Part shown: positions 41,942 through 51,377 of the stretch, piece by piece
Position numbering within the stretch: the first letter of the stretch is position 1
Layout: every line of letters begins with the position of its first letter
Assembly: GCF_900291975.1 (NCBI RefSeq)
Contig: NZ_OMPN01000001.1
Coordinates: forward strand, 2,480,001-2,544,000
Reading direction: 5' to 3'
Length of the DNA: 64,000 nt
Source: Agathobaculum massiliense
GTDB lineage: Bacteria > Bacillota > Clostridia > Oscillospirales > Butyricicoccaceae
Notes under the pieces: model-generated
Databases searched by the model: none
What the model was told of the DNA's origin: nothing
What the model saw: the letters and a program-made list of their open reading frames with translations, nothing else
Position numbers and translations under genes: made by a program

Positions 41942-43744
41942 ATGAAAAACAAAAAGAAGAGCGATCTGGCCATCCTGCTAGACTATGCGGGCAGCCGAAA
42001 GGGGCTGACCTTTCTGGGGCTGGCACTGTCGGCTGTATCCATGCTACTGAGCATGGCGCCGTACATCTGCATCTGGCTGGCCGCCCGCGATCTGATCGCC
42101 GCCGCACCGGACTGGACGCGGGCGCAAAACGTTACCCGCTGGGGCTGGCTGGCGTTTGCCTTTGCGGTGGGCGGCATCGTCCTGTATTTTGCGGGGCTGA
42201 TGTGTACCCACCTGGCGGCGTTTCGCACCGCGGCCAACATCCGCAAGCGGGGCATGGCCCATATGATGAAAGCGCCGCTGGGCTTTTTCGACGCCAATGC
42301 GTCCGGTCTGATCCGCGGCCGGCTGGATGCGGCGGCGGCCGATACCGAAACGCTGCTGGCGCACAACCTGGCGGATATCATCGGAACGATCGTCCTGTTT
42401 GTGAGCATGCTGGCGCTGATGGTCGCCTTTGATTGGCGGATGGGAGCCGCCTGCCTGCTGGCCGCGGTGATCTCAGTGATCGCCATGTTTTCCATGATGG
42501 GCGGCAAAAACGCCAAAATTATGGCGGAGTATCAGGCCGCGCTGGACCGTATCAGCAAGGCGGGTACTGAGTATGTGCGCGGCATTCCGGTGGTCAAGAT
42601 ATTCCAGCAGACGGTCTATTCGTTCAAGGCTTTCCAGCAGGCGATCGAGGATTACAGCACCAAGGCCGAGTACTACCAGGCGGATGTGTGCCGAGTACCC
42701 CAGTCCGTAAACCTGACCTTCACCGAGGGCGCGTTCGTGTTTTTGGTACCCGCGGCGCTGTTCCTCGCGCCCAGCGCGCTGGCCGCAGGCAGTCTGGCCG
42801 GTTTTATCACCAATTTTGCCTTTTACGCGGTGTTTTCGGCTATCATCTCCACCGCGCTGGCCAAGATCATGTTTGCCGCCTCGGGGATGATGCTGGCGAG
42901 CGCTGCGCTGAGCCGTATCGATAAGGTCATGTGCGCCCCCAGCCTGCAGTCGCCACAGCATCCGCGGACGCCCTGCGGCAGTCGGGTGGCGTTTCGGGAC
43001 GTCAGCTTTACCTATGATGGTGCGGAAACGCCCGCGCTGTCCCATGTTTCCTTCACAGTGGAGCCAGGGCAGACGGTCGCGCTGGTTGGTCCTTCGGGCG
43101 GGGGCAAGACCACAGCCGCCAGCCTGATCCCCCGCTTCTGGGATGCGTCGTCGGGCGTGGTGGAGGTCGGCGGTGTGGACGTGCGGCAGATTGACCCGCA
43201 CACGTTGATGGAGCAGGTCGCGTTCGTTTTCCAGAACAGCCGCCTGTTTAAGACCTCCATTCTGGAAAATGTCCGCGCCGCCCGTCCGGAAGCCGCGCGG
43301 GAACAGGTGGAAGCCGCGCTTGCGGCAGCGCAATGCGGAGATATTCTGCAAAAGCTGCCGAACGGGCTGGATACCCGAATCGGTTCGGACGGGACCTATC
43401 TTTCGGGCGGCGAGGCCCAGCGCATTGCGCTGGCAAGGGCGATCCTGAAGGATGCGCCCATCGTGGTGCTGGATGAGGCCACCGCCTTTGCCGATCCCGA
43501 AAACGAGGTGCGGATCCAGAAGGCCCTCACCGCGCTGACCAGGGACCGGACCGTCATCATGATCGCCCATCGCCTGTCCACCGTCGTGGGGGCGGATAAG
43601 ATCATTGTGCTGGAGGAAGGGCGCATCGCGGAGCAAGGCACGCATGAGGAGCTGGTCGCCGCCACGGGGCTGTACGCCAGAATGTGGGCGGACTATAACA
43701 CGGCGGTCCAGTGGAAGATCACCAGCGAAAGGGAGGCAGAGTAA
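41942..43744 (+). CDS. ABC exporter, fused permease/ATPase, subunit 1
   Basis: 600 residues: six membrane helices (residues ~20-320) followed by an ABC ATPase. Walker A is GPSGGGKTT, Q-loop VFQNSRLF, signature LSGGEAQRIALAR, Walker B PIVVLDEATAFAD and the H-loop MIAHRLST. It would work as a heterodimer with the next gene, whose start follows its stop by one base. The first subunit has ATAFAD rather than ATASLD after Walker B, a small divergence that may affect D-loop behaviour. TetR control suggests export of a toxic or signal molecule; the substrate is unknown. Confidence 0.9.
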   Translation: MKNKKKSDLAILLDYAGSRKGLTFLGLALSAVSMLLSMAPYICIWLAARDLIAAAPDWTRAQNVTRWGWLAFAFAVGGIVLYFAGLMCTHLAAFRTAANIRKRGMAHMMKAPLGFFDANASGLIRGRLDAAAADTETLLAHNLADIIGTIVLFVSMLALMVAFDWRMGAACLLAAVISVIAMFSMMGGKNAKIMAEYQAALDRISKAGTEYVRGIPVVKIFQQTVYSFKAFQQAIEDYSTKAEYYQADVCRVPQSVNLTFTEGAFVFLVPAALFLAPSALAAGSLAGFITNFAFYAVFSAIISTALAKIMFAASGMMLASAALSRIDKVMCAPSLQSPQHPRTPCGSRVAFRDVSFTYDGAETPALSHVSFTVEPGQTVALVGPSGGGKTTAASLIPRFWDASSGVVEVGGVDVRQIDPHTLMEQVAFVFQNSRLFKTSILENVRAARPEAAREQVEAALAAAQCGDILQKLPNGLDTRIGSDGTYLSGGEAQRIALARAILKDAPIVVLDEATAFADPENEVRIQKALTALTRDRTVIMIAHRLSTVVGADKIIVLEEGRIAEQGTHEELVAATGLYARMWADYNTAVQWKITSEREAE

Positions 43745-43745
43745 C

Positions 43746-45488
43746 ATGTTTGGCAAAAAGTTTCAGCGCAAATACGCCCTGACCGCTCAAGGTGTGCAAA
43801 CTGTCAAAAAAGGCACCTTCTGGACGGTCATCGTCAACCTGATCGTTCTGGGAGGCATCAGCATCTTGTACCTGCTGATGGACGGCTTTATGGGGGCGCT
43901 GACCGAGGGGGAGCCGCTGCCCAACGCGGCGCTTTTCATCACGGGGGTGCTGCTGTTCCTCCTACTGTCCTTTGCGACCCATTTGCAGCAGTATCGCGCC
44001 ACCTACGGCCTGGTGTACAACGAGGTCAAGGCCACCCGCCTCAGTCTGGCGGAGCGCCTGCGCAAGCTTCCGTTGGGCTATTTCGGCAAGCGGGATCTGG
44101 CCGACCTGACCGAGACCCTTATGGGGGACGTGAACCGCATGGAGCACGTCTGGTCGCATGTGCTGGGGTATCTGTACGGCGCGTACATCTCCACAGGGGT
44201 CGCGGCCGTATGCCTGTTTGTATATGACTGGCGGCTGGCGGCCGCCTGCCTGTGGGGGGTGCCGGCGGCGTTTGGCCTGCTGTTCGGCAGCCGCAGGCTC
44301 GCGGGACGCAGCGCCGAGCGGACGAAAAAAGCCGCCGTCCGCGTGGCGGATGGGATGCAGGAGGCGCTGGAGAACATCCGCGAGATCCGCGCCGCCAACC
44401 AGCAGGCGCGTTACCTCGCAGAATTGGGGCAGAAGATCGACGAACATGAGCGGGTCACGATCCGCGGCGAATTATCCACCGGCCTTTTGGTGAACGCGGC
44501 CAGCGTGATTATGCGCCTTGGTGTGGCGACGACCATCCTCGTGGGCGCGGAGCTGATTCTCTCCGGCCGCATCGACTTTATGCTGCTGTTCCTGTTCCTG
44601 CTGGTCATCACCCGCATCTATGCGCCGTTCGACCAGAGCTTGGCGCTGATCGCGGAGATGTTCGTTTCCCAGGTCTCCGCCGACCGCATGATGGAGATTC
44701 AGGACATGCCCGTGGCAGAAGGTGCGGCGGCGTTTCAGCCCAACGGACACGACATTGTATTCGAGCATGTGGAGTTTGCCTACGACGAGAAAAAGGTGCT
44801 GCACGACGTGTGCTTTACAGCAAAAGAGGGCGAGGTGACCGCGCTGGTGGGTCCCTCCGGCTCGGGCAAGAGCACCTGCGCACGGCTGGCTGCCCGTTTG
44901 TGGGACGCTGCCGAGGGCGCAGTCAAGGTGGGCGGCGTGGATATCGCCACCGTGGAGCCGGAGGTGCTGCTAACGGATTACTCGATGGTGTTTCAGGACG
45001 TGGTGCTGTTCGACGATACGGTGCTGGAAAATATCCGTCTCGGCCGGCGCGGTGCGACCGATAAGGAGGTGCTGGCCGCAGCCAGAGCCGCCAACTGCGA
45101 TGAATTCGTCCGCAAAATGCCGAACGGATACCATACCCCCATCGGGGAGAACGGCGCCCGTCTCTCGGGCGGCGAGCGGCAGCGCATCTCGATCGCCCGG
45201 GCGCTGCTCAAGGACGCGCCCATCGTGCTGCTGGACGAGGCGACCGCCAGCCTGGACGTGGAAAACGAAACCAGGGTGCAGGGGGCGCTCTCCCGCCTGC
45301 TGGCCGGCAAGACCGTGCTGGTCATCGCCCACCGGATGCGCACCGTGGCCGGAGCCGACCATATCGTGGTGCTGGAAAACGGCCGCGTGGCGCAGCAGGG
45401 CTCGCCCGCGCAGCTGATGGCCGAGGGAGGCCTGTACCGGCGCATGGTGGAGCTGCAGCAGGAAAGCGCACAGTGGCGGCTCGCCTGA
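43746..45488 (+). CDS. ABC exporter, fused permease/ATPase, subunit 2
   Basis: 580 residues with the same permease-ATPase layout: membrane helices to ~310, then Walker A GPSGSGKST, signature LSGGERQRISIAR, Walker B PIVLLDEATASLD and H-loop IAHRMRT. All catalytic motifs are canonical in this half. It forms the second part of a heterodimeric exporter with the gene one base upstream. The start ATG lies at the end of the preceding stop region; a ribosome binding site is visible within the end of that gene (AGGGAGGC). Confidence 0.9.
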   Translation: MFGKKFQRKYALTAQGVQTVKKGTFWTVIVNLIVLGGISILYLLMDGFMGALTEGEPLPNAALFITGVLLFLLLSFATHLQQYRATYGLVYNEVKATRLSLAERLRKLPLGYFGKRDLADLTETLMGDVNRMEHVWSHVLGYLYGAYISTGVAAVCLFVYDWRLAAACLWGVPAAFGLLFGSRRLAGRSAERTKKAAVRVADGMQEALENIREIRAANQQARYLAELGQKIDEHERVTIRGELSTGLLVNAASVIMRLGVATTILVGAELILSGRIDFMLLFLFLLVITRIYAPFDQSLALIAEMFVSQVSADRMMEIQDMPVAEGAAAFQPNGHDIVFEHVEFAYDEKKVLHDVCFTAKEGEVTALVGPSGSGKSTCARLAARLWDAAEGAVKVGGVDIATVEPEVLLTDYSMVFQDVVLFDDTVLENIRLGRRGATDKEVLAAARAANCDEFVRKMPNGYHTPIGENGARLSGGERQRISIARALLKDAPIVLLDEATASLDVENETRVQGALSRLLAGKTVLVIAHRMRTVAGADHIVVLENGRVAQQGSPAQLMAEGGLYRRMVELQQESAQWRLA

Positions 45489-45966
45489 GCCGACCGGCTT
45501 TTTCCGGCACCAGGCGCTGGCGCAGGACCAGTCGAAAGACGCTTACCATTTCTCGGTGGGAATCCAGTGCGAGCGGGACGTCTCATCCATGCCGCTGCTG
45601 ATAAAAGGCGCGGAGCGGAAAAGGTATGTCGAAAAAAAGAATATTACGAAAAACACGACCGGAGAAAAAAACCGGAAATGTAAGAGGGCAAACGGTCGAT
45701 AAGGCTCCCAGCTTCTGGAACGGCAGTGGGGAGCAAGTTTTTGCCCGTAAAACGAATGGGATTGCGGGCGGGAGCCACAAATGCTAAAACACACATAAAA
45801 AGTATATTTTGTTTGGATATATTGCGCATATGATTGGATAGAAACGCAAAAAGAAGGCATTTGATTCGTACAAAAGTGGCATTGCAAGAAAAAATATGAA
45901 AATGGTATACTATATGCATAACAAAACATTTGCAACACAAGAAGGATCAAATAAGGAGGTTTCCCC
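45489..45966. other. Intergenic region with a promoter and a possible dead coding fragment
   Basis: The first ~210 bases contain an open rightward stretch without a start (DQSKDAYHFSVGIQCERD, later KGAERKRYVEKKN), which could be a remnant of an unknown gene. The rest is AT-rich. TTGCAA and TATACT, 18 bases apart (45882-45911), make a good promoter for the acyl-CoA dehydrogenase gene, whose AAGGAGG follows. Confidence 0.5.
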
Positions 45967-47877
45967 ATGTTGTTCCATACCACTGACGCGCATGAAAAGC
46001 TGCGCGCTGAGATCCGCGCTTTCGCGGAAAAAGAGGTCAAGCCGCAGGCCTTCCTCATGGACAAGGAGAATGAATTTCCGGCAGAAGCCGTCCGGAAAAT
46101 GGGCAAGCTCGGATATATGGGGTTGCCTTATCCCAAGGAATACGGCGGCGCCGGACAGGATGTGCTGAGCTACGCAATCGCGGTTGAGGAACTGTCGCGC
46201 GTGGACGGCGGCACGGGCGTTATCCTGTCCGCCCATGTGTCGCTCGGCTCGTGGCCGATCTTCGCATTCGGCACCGAGGAGCAGAAGCAGAAATATCTGG
46301 TTCCGCTGGCAAAGGGCGAAAAGATCGCCGCGTTCGGCCTGACCGAACCGAATGCCGGTTCTGACGCGGGCGGCACCGAGACGACCGCGATCGATAAGGG
46401 CGACCATTATCTGCTCAACGGCGGCAAGATCTTCATCACTAACGCGCCCAAGGCGGATACCTATGTGGTGTTCGCGGTCACCACGCCGGATATCGGTACC
46501 CGCGGCATTTCGGCCTTTATCGTCGAAAAGGGGTGGGAAGGCTTTAGCTTTGGCGACCATTATGACAAAATGGGCATCCGCTCCTCGTCCACCGCAGAGC
46601 TGATCTTCAACGATGTGAAAGTACCCAAGGAGAACCTGCTCGGCAAGGAGGGGCAGGGCTTCAAGATTGCGATGGCGACGCTGGATGGTGGGCGCATCGG
46701 CATCGCATCGCAGGCGCTTGGCATCGCGCAGGGCGCGTATGAAGCGGCGGTGGATTACGCCAAGGAGCGCGTGCAGTTCGACAAGCCGATCGGCTTCCAG
46801 CAGGCGATCTCGTTCAAGATCGCGGATATGGCGACCAAGCTGCGCTGCGCGCGGATGCTGGTCTACTCCGCGGCTGAACTGAAGGAAGCGCACGAGCCGT
46901 ATGCGATGGAGGCAGCGATGGCCAAGATGTATGCGTCCGACATCTCGCTCGAGGTCACCAACGACGCGCTGCAGATCTTCGGCGGCACGGGCTTCCTCAA
47001 GGGCATGGATGTGGAACGCATGTACCGCGACGCCAAGATCACCACCATCTATGAAGGCACCAACGAGATCCAGCGCGTCGTGATCGCGTCCAACATCCTG
47101 GGCAGGCCGCCCAAGAGCGAGGGCGGCACCTCCAGCCGGCCCAAGAAGCCCGCGCCGGTCACGGGCGTGCGCAAGCACAACATATTCAAGGAAGGCTCGC
47201 CGGAAGAGAAGGTGGCGGCGCTGGTGGCGGCGCTGCAGAAGGACGGACACGACTTCACCGTCGGCATTTCAATCGATACTCCGATCACGCAGGCGGAGCG
47301 TGTGGTTTCCGCCGGACAGGGCATTGGCAGCAGGGAGAACATGAAGCTGGTCGAGGATCTGGCGCGCGCCGCGGGCGCGGCGGTCGGCTCCTCACGCCCA
47401 GTGGCGGAGACGCTCAAATATGTACCGCTGGACCGCTATGTCGGCATGTCCGGCCAGAAATTCAAGGGCAACCTGTATATTGCCTGCGGTATCTCGGGCG
47501 CGATCCAGCACCTTAAGGGTATCAAGGATGCCTCGACCATTGTAGCAATCAACAAGAACGGCAATGCGCCGATCTTCAAAAACTGCGACTACGGTATCGT
47601 GGGCGATGTCAACGAGATCCTGCCGCTGCTGACCGCTGCGCTCGATACCGGCGAAAAGCAGCCCGCCCCGCCCATGGTCAAAATGAAACGCCCGCCTGTA
47701 CCCAAGCCCGAGCCGATTGGCAAGCGCTATGTCTGCGGCGGCTGCGGCTACGAATACGTCCCCGAACTGGGCGACGAGGACGCGGAGGTCGCCCCCGGTA
47801 CGCTGTTCGAAAAGCTGCCCGAGGAATGGGTGTGTCCGGAGTGCGGCGAAGGCAAGGATATGTTCATTGAAGCCTGA
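45967..47877 (+). CDS. Acyl-CoA dehydrogenase fused to EtfA C-terminal domain and rubredoxin
   Basis: 636 residues in three domains. Residues 1-380 are an acyl-CoA dehydrogenase with the catalytic glutamate in [10 protein letters not shown] (Glu363) and the FAD-site [15 protein letters not shown]. Residues ~405-560 are the FAD-binding half of electron-transfer flavoprotein alpha ([37 protein letters not shown]). Residues 586-636 are rubredoxin with Cys590, 593, 623 and 626. Electrons from an acyl-CoA could thus pass within one chain to a rubredoxin centre. The next gene is a flavodiiron protein, a classic rubredoxin acceptor. The linkage suggests acyl-CoA-fuelled reduction of O2 or peroxide. 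The substrate chain length is unknown; butyryl-CoA is likely in such anaerobes. Confidence 0.9.
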   Translation: MLFHTTDAHEKLRAEIRAFAEKEVKPQAFLMDKENEFPAEAVRKMGKLGYMGLPYPKEYGGAGQDVLSYAIAVEELSRVDGGTGVILSAHVSLGSWPIFAFGTEEQKQKYLVPLAKGEKIAAFGLTEPNAGSDAGGTETTAIDKGDHYLLNGGKIFITNAPKADTYVVFAVTTPDIGTRGISAFIVEKGWEGFSFGDHYDKMGIRSSSTAELIFNDVKVPKENLLGKEGQGFKIAMATLDGGRIGIASQALGIAQGAYEAAVDYAKERVQFDKPIGFQQAISFKIADMATKLRCARMLVYSAAELKEAHEPYAMEAAMAKMYASDISLEVTNDALQIFGGTGFLKGMDVERMYRDAKITTIYEGTNEIQRVVIASNILGRPPKSEGGTSSRPKKPAPVTGVRKHNIFKEGSPEEKVAALVAALQKDGHDFTVGISIDTPITQAERVVSAGQGIGSRENMKLVEDLARAAGAAVGSSRPVAETLKYVPLDRYVGMSGQKFKGNLYIACGISGAIQHLKGIKDASTIVAINKNGNAPIFKNCDYGIVGDVNEILPLLTAALDTGEKQPAPPMVKMKRPPVPKPEPIGKRYVCGGCGYEYVPELGDEDAEVAPGTLFEKLPEEWVCPECGEGKDMFIEA

Positions 47878-47901
47878 CTGGAAGAATAAGGAGGAGAATA
47901 T

Positions 47902-49116
47902 ATGTACTGCGTGCGCAATGTAACGGACGATCTCTACTGGGTCGGTGCGAACGATCATCGTCTCGCCCTGTTTGAAAACATCTTTCCCATCCCGCGCGGC
48001 GTGTCCTACAACGCCTACCTGCTGCTGGATGAGAAGACCGTGCTGTTCGACACGGTAGACTGGTCGGCCTGCCGCCAGCTCCTTGAAAACGTGGAGCATC
48101 TGCTGGATGGGCGGCCGCTGGATTACCTGGTCGTCAACCACATGGAGCCCGACCACGGCGCTTCTGTCGAGGAGATCCTGCTCCGCTATCCGTCGGTTAA
48201 GGTGATCTCGACCGAAAAGGCGTTCATGTTCATGCGCCAGTTCGGCTTTGACATCGACGGCCATGAGCTGATCGAGGTCAAGGAAGGTGACACCCAGAGC
48301 TTCGGCAGGCATGTTGTGACCTTTGTCGCGGCGCCCATGGTGCATTGGCCCGAGGCCATGGTCACCTTTGACACCACAAACGGCGTGCTGTTCTCGGCGG
48401 ATGCGTTCGGCTCGTTCGGCGCGCTGGACGGCAAGCTGTTCGCGGACGAGGTCAACTTCGACCGCGACTGGATCGACGACGCCCGCCGCTACCTGACCAA
48501 CATCGTGGGAAAATACGGCCCGCATGTCCAGCTGCTGCTCAAAAAGGCGGCGGGCATCCTGGATCAGATCAAATTCATCTGCCCGCTGCACGGTCCGGTC
48601 TGGCGCAAGGACCTGATGTACTTTATCGACAAGTACGATCACTGGAGCCGCTACGAGCCGGAGGAAAAGGGCGTCATGATCGCTTACGCCTCGATGTACG
48701 GCAATACGGAAGCCGCGGCGCAGGCGCTGGCAGGCAAGCTGTGTGAAAAGGGCGTGAGCAACGTCTGGCTGTACGATGTATCCAACACCCATGTTTCACA
48801 GCTGATTTCCGAAACCTTCCGGCTGAGCCATATCGTGCTGGCCTCTGTGACCTATAATCTTGGTATCTATCCGGTCATGCACAACTACCTGATGGATATG
48901 AAGGCGCTTAACCTGCAGAACCGCACCTTTGCGATCATCGAAAACGGTTCGTGGGCGGTCAAGTCGGGCGACCTGATGCAGAAATTCATCGATGAGGAAC
49001 TCAAGAATATGACCGTGCTCAACGAGCGGCTGTCCATGGCCTCCGCGCTGCTGCCGGATAAAGCGGCGGAGCTGGATGCCCTTGCGGATGCCATCGTGGA
49101 ATCCGTCAATCAGTAA
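47902..49116 (+). CDS. Flavodiiron protein (FprA-type O2/NO reductase)
   Basis: 404 residues. Residues 1-250 form a metallo-beta-lactamase-like diiron domain with the H-x-E-x-D-H set (NHMEPDHGAS, His80/Glu82/Asp84/His85), a later histidine (APMVHWPEA), Asp in SADAF and His in CPLHGPVW. Residues ~255-404 form a flavodoxin domain (YASMYGNTEAAAQ). It reduces O2 to water (or NO to N2O) with electrons from rubredoxin. Here rubredoxin is the C-terminal domain of the protein encoded just upstream (24-base gap), so the two genes probably form a complete oxygen-detoxifying chain. Confidence 0.92.
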   Translation: MYCVRNVTDDLYWVGANDHRLALFENIFPIPRGVSYNAYLLLDEKTVLFDTVDWSACRQLLENVEHLLDGRPLDYLVVNHMEPDHGASVEEILLRYPSVKVISTEKAFMFMRQFGFDIDGHELIEVKEGDTQSFGRHVVTFVAAPMVHWPEAMVTFDTTNGVLFSADAFGSFGALDGKLFADEVNFDRDWIDDARRYLTNIVGKYGPHVQLLLKKAAGILDQIKFICPLHGPVWRKDLMYFIDKYDHWSRYEPEEKGVMIAYASMYGNTEAAAQALAGKLCEKGVSNVWLYDVSNTHVSQLISETFRLSHIVLASVTYNLGIYPVMHNYLMDMKALNLQNRTFAIIENGSWAVKSGDLMQKFIDEELKNMTVLNERLSMASALLPDKAAELDALADAIVESVNQ

Positions 49117-49168
49117 ACGGGACGTGTGCCGCGGCCCAGCATACAGAAAAATATCAGCACATCCCCCT

Positions 49169-49214
49169 AAAAAGCGCCGTCCCATCGGTTATGACCGATG
49201 GGACGGCGCTTTTT
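49169..49214. terminator. Bidirectional terminator
   Basis: A perfect 21-bp stem (AAAAAGCGCCGTCCCATCGG against its complement, plus one pair) with a TATG loop, A-rich before and T-rich after. It ends both the flavodiiron gene and the converging LysR gene, whose stop codon touches it. Confidence 0.9.
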
Positions 49215-50126
49215 TCACAGCAGGGCTCCGGTAAACGGAGCTTCCTGTTTGTCTGGTCCGGCCGACGCCATCAGATATTTCAGGAAGCGTTGGGCCGCGC
49301 CCACCGGTGGGCGGCTGGCCAGTTGGGTGACGTAAATCCGGCGCACCATTCCCTTATTAGGGAGGGGTAAGGGCGCGATTTGCACGTTGTAATTCTTTAG
49401 AAGGGACACGTGGGGACAAATGCCATAACCGAAGCCGTGGGCGACCAGACTGGCGATGCTTGCCTCATCGGGGGCGATATGGCCATAAACCGGCTCGATT
49501 CCATAGGGCTTGAGCATATCGTAAATTTCATAATACGCAGCGGTCTGTTTCTGAAAGCCGATCACACTGCAGGCAAACAGGTCTTCCCAGCTTTGCGGCA
49601 CATAGGCGTCAGGCGGACAGAGCAGCACAAAGGGCTCCGCAATCAACTCGGTCTGACACAGACCGTCCTCGTCGGAAGCCGAGCAAATGAGAAAATCGCA
49701 ATACCCATCCCGCAGCTTTGCAATCAGAGGAACTGTGTTGTCCGTGATGAATTCGACTTTCATTTTTCTGTTTTCCGGCCTGGACAGGAACGCGCGGACC
49801 ATCCGCGGCAGGTGTTCCCATAAAACCGGTGAAATGCAGCCGATACGGATCAGGATATCCCGATTGGCGGAGAGCGACTGCATATGTAGCTGCGCGGCCT
49901 GTAAATCCGCTAAAATGGCTTCCGCATGCGCCAGAAGCTGCTCTCCTTCGGCGGAAAGCTCTAAATTGTGTCCGTTTCGATGAAACAGGGAGAGATTCAG
50001 CTCTTTTTCCAGGTTGGAGATGGAGACGCTCAAACTGGGCTGGGAAATGTGAAGCGCTTTTGCGGCTTTTCCCATATTGCCCATTGCGGCAATTTTCTGA
50101 AAATACAGCAGTTGGTTCAGCGTCAT
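49215..50126 (-). CDS. LysR family transcriptional regulator
   Basis: 303 residues. The N-terminal HTH reads GNMGKAAKALHISQPSLSVS, then ISNLEKELNLSLFHRNGHNLEL. A two-lobed ligand domain follows. It is transcribed away from the large sugar-catabolic cluster across a ~400-base gap and so is the natural candidate regulator of that cluster. The ligand would be a substrate or intermediate there. A perfect 16-base palindrome lies in the gap. Confidence 0.88.
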   Translation of the reverse strand: MTLNQLLYFQKIAAMGNMGKAAKALHISQPSLSVSISNLEKELNLSLFHRNGHNLELSAEGEQLLAHAEAILADLQAAQLHMQSLSANRDILIRIGCISPVLWEHLPRMVRAFLSRPENRKMKVEFITDNTVPLIAKLRDGYCDFLICSASDEDGLCQTELIAEPFVLLCPPDAYVPQSWEDLFACSVIGFQKQTAAYYEIYDMLKPYGIEPVYGHIAPDEASIASLVAHGFGYGICPHVSLLKNYNVQIAPLPLPNKGMVRRIYVTQLASRPPVGAAQRFLKYLMASAGPDKQEAPFTGALL

Positions 50127-50365
50127 AGAGCATCCTCCCTATCATAAAAGTAAAACTTACGCAGGGCTTTTTGTTAGTTTTTTCTTATTATACATGCACT
50201 GTGCTGCAATGTCAATGGATGAGACACTAATAAAATGTTGAAAATCAACAAAGCGAACGATGGGGAATTGCGCGCTTTCCTCTGTTATAAGCGCAAACTA
50301 TTAAAAAATAATTTGTTAGTATTTTACTTGTCCGCTATCACCATGCTACACTATTGGTGAAGATA

Positions 50366-50381
50366 AACAAAAGCTTTTGTT
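50366..50381. promoter_or_regulatory. 16-base palindrome in the cluster's promoter region
   Basis: AACAAAAGCTTTTGTT is perfectly self-complementary. It lies ~145 bases before the first gene of the sugar cluster, a few bases beyond a TACACT that could be the -10. The rest of the 50127-50526 gap is AT-rich and otherwise unremarkable. Confidence 0.45.
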
Positions 50382-50526
50382 AGAAATCACGAATGTACTG
50401 TGAAAAAATCCAATCCATTCTTCGCATGTATTTCGATTCAAACGATCAACAATTTTTAATAGTTTTTTTCTATCGAAGCACAGACCCATACAGACGATAC
50501 TGATGAGATCCCAAAGGAGCCTATTT

Positions 50527-51360
50527 ATGAAGTTTAGCATGTGTACGGCGGTCTATGGCATGCATGACCTGCATGATACCATCAACAGAGCCGCAAAGAT
50601 TGGGTTTGATGCAGTGGAGCTGACCGCAGCGCTGCATCTGCCCGTAGAGAGCACACCGGAACGCCGCCGCGAGGTTAAGGGCTGGATCCGTGACGCGGGC
50701 CTTGCATGCAGCGCCCTCCACTACATTTTTGATGGAAGCGTCAAGCTGGCCACAGCGGACCGGACGCTCAACGCCAAATGCGCGGATTATCTGTGCAAGG
50801 TGGTTGATGTCGCCGCTGATATGGAGGCCGCGACCGTCATCATCGGCAGCGGCGGCGCTACCCGCCATCTGGACGATGATACCGACCGCGAGGAAGCCGT
50901 CAAATGTATGGCGGAGGTGATCCGCCAGGCGGGCGAATACGCCGCAAGCAAGGAGGTTTACCTTGCGGTCGAGGCGATCAACCGCTACGAGACCAACTTC
51001 CTGAACACGATGCAGCAGGCGACCGAATTTGTGCAGCAGGTCGATCATCCTCATGTGCGCACCATGGCGGACACCTATCATCTGAACATTGAGGAAGCCG
51101 ACCCTGTCGAGTCTGTGCGGAAATACGGATATGCGCTGCAGAATTTGCACTTGGCAGACTCCAACCGCCACGCGCCCGGCACCGGACACTTTGATTTCAA
51201 GGCTGTCGCGGGCGCTCTGCAGGAAGCGGGCTTTGACAAGTACTGCTCGTTCGAGGTGTTCGGCCTGTACCCATGGAAGCTATGGTTCGACACCGTGGAA
51301 GAAGCGGACCGACAGATGCAGATTGGCATCGAAACGGCTCGGGCTGCGTTTAATCGATGA
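50527..51360 (+). CDS. Sugar phosphate isomerase/epimerase family TIM barrel
   Basis: 277 residues of the xylose-isomerase-like (AP endonuclease 2) superfamily. Metal ligands can be placed at AVEAINRYE (Glu), MADTYHLNI (Asp/His), LHLADSNRH (His) and FEVFGLYP (Glu), as in D-psicose/tagatose 3-epimerase. The ATG follows AAGGAG. It begins the cluster and overlaps the zinc alcohol dehydrogenase region. Reactions in the family include ketose 3-epimerisation and, in DgpC-type members, cleavage of 3-keto-glycosides. Four such barrels occur in this cluster, so the individual substrates cannot be told apart. Confidence 0.85.
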   Translation: MKFSMCTAVYGMHDLHDTINRAAKIGFDAVELTAALHLPVESTPERRREVKGWIRDAGLACSALHYIFDGSVKLATADRTLNAKCADYLCKVVDVAADMEAATVIIGSGGATRHLDDDTDREEAVKCMAEVIRQAGEYAASKEVYLAVEAINRYETNFLNTMQQATEFVQQVDHPHVRTMADTYHLNIEEADPVESVRKYGYALQNLHLADSNRHAPGTGHFDFKAVAGALQEAGFDKYCSFEVFGLYPWKLWFDTVEEADRQMQIGIETARAAFNR

Positions 51361-51377
51361 AGAAAGGTACGATAGCA

